Shown: positions 60,001 through 64,000 of the stretch, one piece after another
Numbering within the stretch: the stretch's first letter is position 1
How the letters are laid out: the number at the start of each line of letters is the position of its first letter
NCBI GenBank assembly: GCA_949130485.1
Contig: OX422199.1
Span: 5,016,902 to 5,080,901, forward strand
DNA length: 64,000 nucleotides
Origin: Agelas oroides
Lineage: Eukaryota; Porifera; Demospongiae; Agelasida; Agelasidae
Direction: 5' to 3'
The notes under the pieces: generated by a model
Told to the model about the DNA's origin: nothing
Databases searched by the model: none
The model's input: the letters and a program-made list of their open reading frames with translations, nothing else
Position numbers and translations under genes: made by a program

Positions 60001-62824
60001 ACTAGCAAAACAGTCAGTTAGAGGCTTATTGTAGTACAGTGGAACCCCTCCAAAGCGGGCGCCATTAGAACTGCCACTTTGGGTCCAGGATATGGAGGCA
60101 TCCGTAATTCAGGGTTTCCAGTATACTTTCAGTAGACATGACAACGTGTACTCGGGCTGTTTCCAGACCTCTCCTTTGCTGTACGATGGCGAGTGGTGGC
60201 CGATCTTGAAAGTGTACCTTACCTCTTGGTTAACTCCCACTTTGTCAACCTAGTTGTGTTATAGTGGTCACCACCAACCACAAATGACTGTGGAATCAAC
60301 CTCAAACTACCACAAGCTAAATCTAGACCTTTCTCTCAGTGTGTAAATAGCTATGTCTTTGCTCTCTTCATGTACAGACTAAATCTGATATGTCACTGAC
60401 ATGGCCAACAGCCTAGTTAGTAGCAATGATCAGATAAGTTTATCCTGCCAAGTCACACACTATGTACACAAATGATTTATGCCTAGTTCGTCTACTCCTG
60501 TTTTGTTTAGTCAATTTTCATCTATTGCTGTTTCATCTAGTCAATATTTTTTGCTTCCATTTGCAGTAGTATGTTCTTTCACCAGTCAAACCTGATGTGC
60601 TGTCCCGTTTTGTCAATGCCAACGTTGACTAAGCAGGACTTATTGATGAAGTGTAAATTAACAAAATGGGACCTAGCATTATTAAACCTGGTGCTAATTA
60701 TTAAGCACAGTTAGAGTATGACCTCTTTACCTTCCATCAGATGCGGAGTGGAGACCTATAATATGTGAGCCAGGGGAGATCCAGAAAGAGTACCTCAGGG
60801 AAGTTGAGAAGGTAAGAAGTGTGTCTGCACTCGCACCACTATCCTCAAGGAGGCTCAGAGCCAGGGCTGAACGGCGTAGATAACTTGTACATACCTACAA
60901 GTAGCCTTGCAATCTATTTCTCCGTCCTTGAGGATAGTGGCCCGAGTGCAGAGACTTGTTTTGACACGGAGCGACGCGCTTGCCCTCGGCCTGCTGCTTT
61001 CCTCAGTCGACGTACACACATAACGCCTTCCACTTACGTCTATACATCCTTCGTTAGCGACTTGGTACTTGCGAAGTCTGTAGCTGTTGGCAAAATGCCT
61101 AGACAAACTTGACTGTTCGATCTGGCCGCATATTGCGTGGGCACGTTGCCATTATTACGAAACCGAGTCCACATTACGTACTAACCAAGTCCACCATTTC
61201 CGGTCCGTGACGTAGTATTGGTACCAGGCCTTCTTCTGAGCTCCCTCCACAGCTGTGAGATAAAATCTGGGAGTGGCCTGGGGACGAGGCTACTCCCTGT
61301 GTACTGCATGCAAGAAGCAATCAAGTACCGGAGGTGATGAAGGCCTGGGAATGAAGCAAACCTCTGCATATTTATAGCAACACCAAGATTTTATACCGTA
61401 AAATCGGGTGCGAAATTAGCAGCCAGAATGGGTGCTTATAATTGAGGGGTGCTTATATTCATGGGGTGCTAATAAACACATGTAATATTCTGGTATCGTA
61501 CAGTTGTGTGGGAACGAATTGAGGCTCTCTTCCTGCTGATTTCTGTCCCATGATCGTAGCTATTGAGAACCAGAGATACAGTCAGCAATCAATCGATCGA
61601 TGCCAACCACCTCCCACCAATGCAAAGTGCTTGGAACTAACGAATCTAGGAGAGATTTTTTTTACTAATTCCTGAATATGTTTTATCAATAGGCCTTGCA
61701 TAAGTTTGTGTTTTCATCTCGTGTCGATAGTTTGATTACAATTGGAGAGAGACACTGGCGAAAGTTAGCCGCTACATTAGACGAATCAGCAAATTTACTT
61801 CTGTTTGAGCGGCAACGAGTGCCTTTTCATGTAGGGTGCCTATTTTTGTATGGGTGCTTACAAACACAATGTTATCGTTATGTAGAAAATGTAAGATGGT
61901 AATTTCCTGGCTTAGTGTAAACTGTCAGAGCACTGGCAGCTCACCAGCAACTGCCGCTTGCCTGTACCATCAAACCAATCTCTGTTGTCAGTGTCTGTGT
62001 CAGGGCAGGTTGAGAGCTTGAAGTTAGAGTCTTCCCTAGTAGCCAAGACAAATGTGCATGCAGGCATCACAACCTCCAGGTTGCACACATTGCTTGGAAA
62101 ATATGTGTTCTTCCTTTCAGGTTAAGGTGGAGAGAATTGAAGAGGAGAGACAGGGGGAGGGGGAGGCTCGAAGATTACAGCAGGATGAAGAAGAAAAGGC
62201 AGAAAAGGTGAGGAAAAGAGAGAAAGGGAGATTGAAAACTTGAGTGGTGTATGTTACTGGAAGCAATCTGCACTGGTGTTGGTTTGGGGTTAGCCCAGAC
62301 CATGACTACACACTGAGAACGTATCCAGTGCAGATTTCTCTCAGTATTGCAGGATTACTTGTGTTGGAAGAGAGACATGCACAAGTGAGGTCTGGAAGAG
62401 AGACTGCTTAATGTGCTGCTCTCATACTTGTGTTATCCAGTCTCAGTAATGCCATGCTCCATGTAAAATGCATGTTGTTGTTCACTGACAAGCCTGTACA
62501 AATACACATTTCAGAATTTTTTGTTCTGGACAAACTGACGTACAGAGCAATTTGCTTAACTGTACTTTGAGCATGCTCCGAGTATCAGGTGGCAAAGCTT
62601 GGTGAAGGCATAGTGTCATTTCTGCTGAAACTATGTAATGTTCTGTGTGTGTATTTACTTTCCAGTGGTGGCTGGATCGCTGCAGTGAGGAGCTGCTGGG
62701 TGAGGAAGCTGCAAGGGGTCTGCGTGAGGAGGAAGAACGCAGGAAAGAAGCATGGCGGCTGCAGCAGCAGGAGGATGAACGTCTGGCACTGGCACTCTCA
62801 CAGGAGTTCATCCAACACCAACTG
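57058..62824 (+). CDS. RNF168-like RING-type E3 ubiquitin ligase
   Basis: Four exons fit in phase: 57058-57325, 60741-60811, 62121-62207 and 62666-62824. The N-terminal C3HC4 RING reads CCPVCYDLIREPVVFPCGHE, CRECF, then CCPLCRKRVSSWARR, close to RNF168/RNF169, where RRVSSW follows the last cysteine pair. The junction of exons 1 and 2 gives VTGDAEWRPIICEPGEIQKE, matching the RNF168 PGELRREYE block. Glu/Arg-rich helices follow, and exon 4 ends in DERLALALSQEFIQ, like the MIU ubiquitin-binding helix. RNF168 family members read and write ubiquitin on chromatin at DNA breaks. The start could be the ATG at 57016 or 57058. The 3' end is unsure: reading on from 63456 gives an immediate stop in the expected phase. 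Confidence 0.72.
57839..57901. repeat. 63-nt imperfect hairpin in an intron
   Basis: TGGAACTCA..ATAT..CCTATTAT..ATCC pairs with its counterpart across a short loop, with single mismatches. It lies in intron 1 of the RNF168-like gene. The size and bulge pattern resemble a microRNA precursor. Confidence 0.6.
57922..58967 (-). pseudogene. 3' remnant of a second LINE type (finger plus endonuclease-like end)
   Basis: On the minus strand, DPTCSLCHTQSYTVNHILAA is a CxxC..H..H finger block. It is followed in other frames by TWNHNSILAHL, then by RPDTVI, KNIHLLELIIP and EIGSLGHFEKEA. RPD plus ELxxP fits a restriction-like endonuclease of an R2/NeSL-type LINE, different from the family at 40-52 kb. The frame changes several times and the RT is missing, so it is dead. 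It lies antisense in intron 1 of the RNF168-like gene. Confidence 0.65.
58968..59282. other. Intronic, no recognised feature
   Basis: Part of intron 1 of the RNF168-like gene. No signal seen. Confidence 0.4.
59283..59744. mobile_element. Inverted-repeat element with TGGGGCGAGCGTGAGC ends and (TA)n
   Basis: TGGGGCGAGCGTGAGCGAG at the left mirrors CTTGCTCACGCTCGCCCCA at the right. A (TA)n tract lies at about 59338-59363. A 184-codon open frame runs across it and out of the element. I do not call it a gene. Confidence 0.6.
59745..60740. other. Intronic, no recognised feature
   Basis: Rest of intron 1 of the RNF168-like gene. No coding or repeat signal I can support. Confidence 0.4.
60821..60955. 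mobile_element. 135-bp inverted-repeat element
   Basis: CACTATCCTCAAGGA at the left and TCCTTGAGGATAGTG at the right lie within arms of about 31 bp. It begins 10 bp after the exon 2 donor of the RNF168-like gene. Confidence 0.7.
61393..61880 (+). mobile_element. TA-flanked CCGTAAAATCGG element, copy 2, incomplete
   Basis: It matches 19628 onward, with the same GGTGCTTAT and TTTTCATGTAGGGTGCC blocks. The far terminus is not recognisable. It lies in intron 2 of the RNF168-like gene. Confidence 0.65.
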
Positions 62825-63180
62825 GTGAGCAGGGATGTTGGGGGGAGGGGGGGAGATGGTGGTCTTAATTACAGGTAGCAATACCCAACTATCCATCCCA
62901 ACTAGCTTACACACTCTAGTGTTCTGACGTTCTTCCACTTCAACAGTTTACAAGGTCACATGTTGAACTTTATTCTATGGGAATCATTTATATAAGGTAT
63001 ATCTGTAATAGGGAGGTACACATTATGCTCATACAGTTTTGGGCATAATCAGTAGCTGTATGCCGGTGCAGAAACATATTGTGCGAAGAAAAAGTACAAT
63101 ACACATCTATACACAGAAATTTTACTGAAGTAGAGTGTGCTTTTTCTAGCCATGTACATTGATCTGTTACACTGGCATCC

Positions 63181-63441
63181 CTAGCCGTAGCAGTGGCGAT
63201 GCTTCTCAAGAAGGGTTAAGTTCCCCAACCTCCACTTACCCCTAACAAAGAGTGGCATATGCAGCTTTATGTTGGGGGTTACGGAGTGGTTGACGAGACG
63301 TCCCAATGTGAAAGGTCGTCTTGTGACATCGAAGCACCAATAACCCTGCTGTCTGTGCTTCGATGATGTATGATCCTTTGTCATTGCATCATACTCTTTG
63401 ATTCTGTTCTTCATTTCTCTTCTCTTAATTGTACACTGCAT
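63181..63441 (-). pseudogene. SET-domain fragment, KMT5A-like
   Basis: The 86-residue frame contains KEYDAMTKDHTSSKHRQQGY, then WCFDVTRRPFTLGRLVNHS and VTPNIKLHM, with GKWRLG after. GRLxNHS is the core SET motif of lysine methyltransferases, and the spacing fits KMT5A/SET8-like proteins. The expected C-terminal DYG block is missing and no GT donor follows RLG, so I read it as a truncated copy. It could be a retroposed fragment or a remaining exon of a gene on the opposite strand from the RNF168-like gene. Confidence 0.55.
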
Positions 63442-64000
63442 GAGTTTTATATTCTAGAACAAATGAGCCAGCTTGTATTGTCTCAGCAGCAAGGACACCC
63501 CTCCCCTTCCCTTCCACCTTGCGGACTTCCACCTTCTTTTGAAGGTTTAGCTGGAGCCTGGAGCCCATTGGCCACAATTTCATCCGGAGTCAGCATTCTG
63601 TGGTTGTTGTAATTTAGCAAGCTGAGTGGAAGGTGTATTGGAACCCAGACAGTGTTTCTGGGGAAGCAATTGCAATTCCAAGCTCATTGTGGTCTTGTTG
63701 GAAATGTAATATGGCTGGCATTTGAGTAGTTAATTAATTGATTAATAATAACTGATTGAGTCCAAAGTTTTCCATGGAAGATAACGGCCATGATTCTTAA
63801 GTATTGTAAGCTCTTTGGTGCAGGCGAAAGTTTCATGGCTCTGTGGCTGTCTGCAAAAATGATGACAGTGTTATAGCTAATGCTTGAACCTCAAAATTTT
63901 TACCCACAAAAAAGTTTCTCCCGCAAAATATTCCACTACACTATAAAGCTGTACGTAGTTCAAAGTTCAAAGTTCATGTACTGTGCATGCGCAACATGGG
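63442..64000. other. No firm feature; possible 3' exon region of the RNF168-like gene
   Basis: TATATTCTAG at 63446-63455 could be an acceptor. In the expected phase the exon would add only two residues before a stop. In another phase it opens a Ser/Pro-rich 80-codon frame. I cannot decide between them. Confidence 0.35.

Noticed and set aside
61219-61290. Another TAGCCTCG-type MITE
   Set aside because: Only one convincing end (GACGAGGCTA); the left end and duplication are absent.

Overview
This is a window of animal nuclear DNA with a few split host genes in a dense bed of mobile DNA. A sponge, or another early-branching marine invertebrate, fits best. The pointers are secreted NIDO/EGF genes, GT-AG introns, LINEs headed by a cysteine-rich module of a type I associate with sponges and cnidarians, a Gmr1-like Ty3/gypsy element, and very many short inverted-repeat elements. 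The species is an inference.

Layout. 179-8881 (minus): a NIDO plus EGF secreted-protein gene whose first intron carries a foldback element and a dead LINE tail. 10289-10889 (minus): the last exons of a sperm-tail PG-rich-repeat gene. 11-14.4 kb: hairpins, short tandem repeats and tRNA-derived SINE pieces. 14448-31159: a 16.7 kb composite DNA transposon with arms of about 550 bp and a 9-bp target duplication. Inside its right arm sits a separate 6.5 kb transposon (24560-31102) with 68-bp terminal repeats. That element encodes a RecQ-like helicase and, convergently, a DUF6589/Academ-like DDE transposase. 31.5-39.5 kb: small elements, hairpins, an OTU-protease fragment and an unrecognised two-exon gene. 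40184-51960: two copies of one LINE family in tandem. The second copy is interrupted by a 599-bp inverted-repeat element and by a young Ty3/gypsy element (44256-49666) with integrase ahead of reverse transcriptase and a SCAN-like capsid region. 52-57 kb: repeats and a zinc-ribbon fragment. 57058-62824 (plus): an RNF168-like RING ubiquitin-ligase gene whose first intron holds a second kind of LINE remnant. 63181-63441 (minus): a KMT5A-like SET-domain fragment.

Connections. The helicase element, the 16.7 kb composite and at least six short elements all end in TAGYCTCG...CGAGRCTA, and most have 8-9 bp target duplications. This makes the helicase/transposase element the natural candidate for the machinery that moved the others. 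The nesting gives a relative insertion order. The host genes look unrelated to each other in function.
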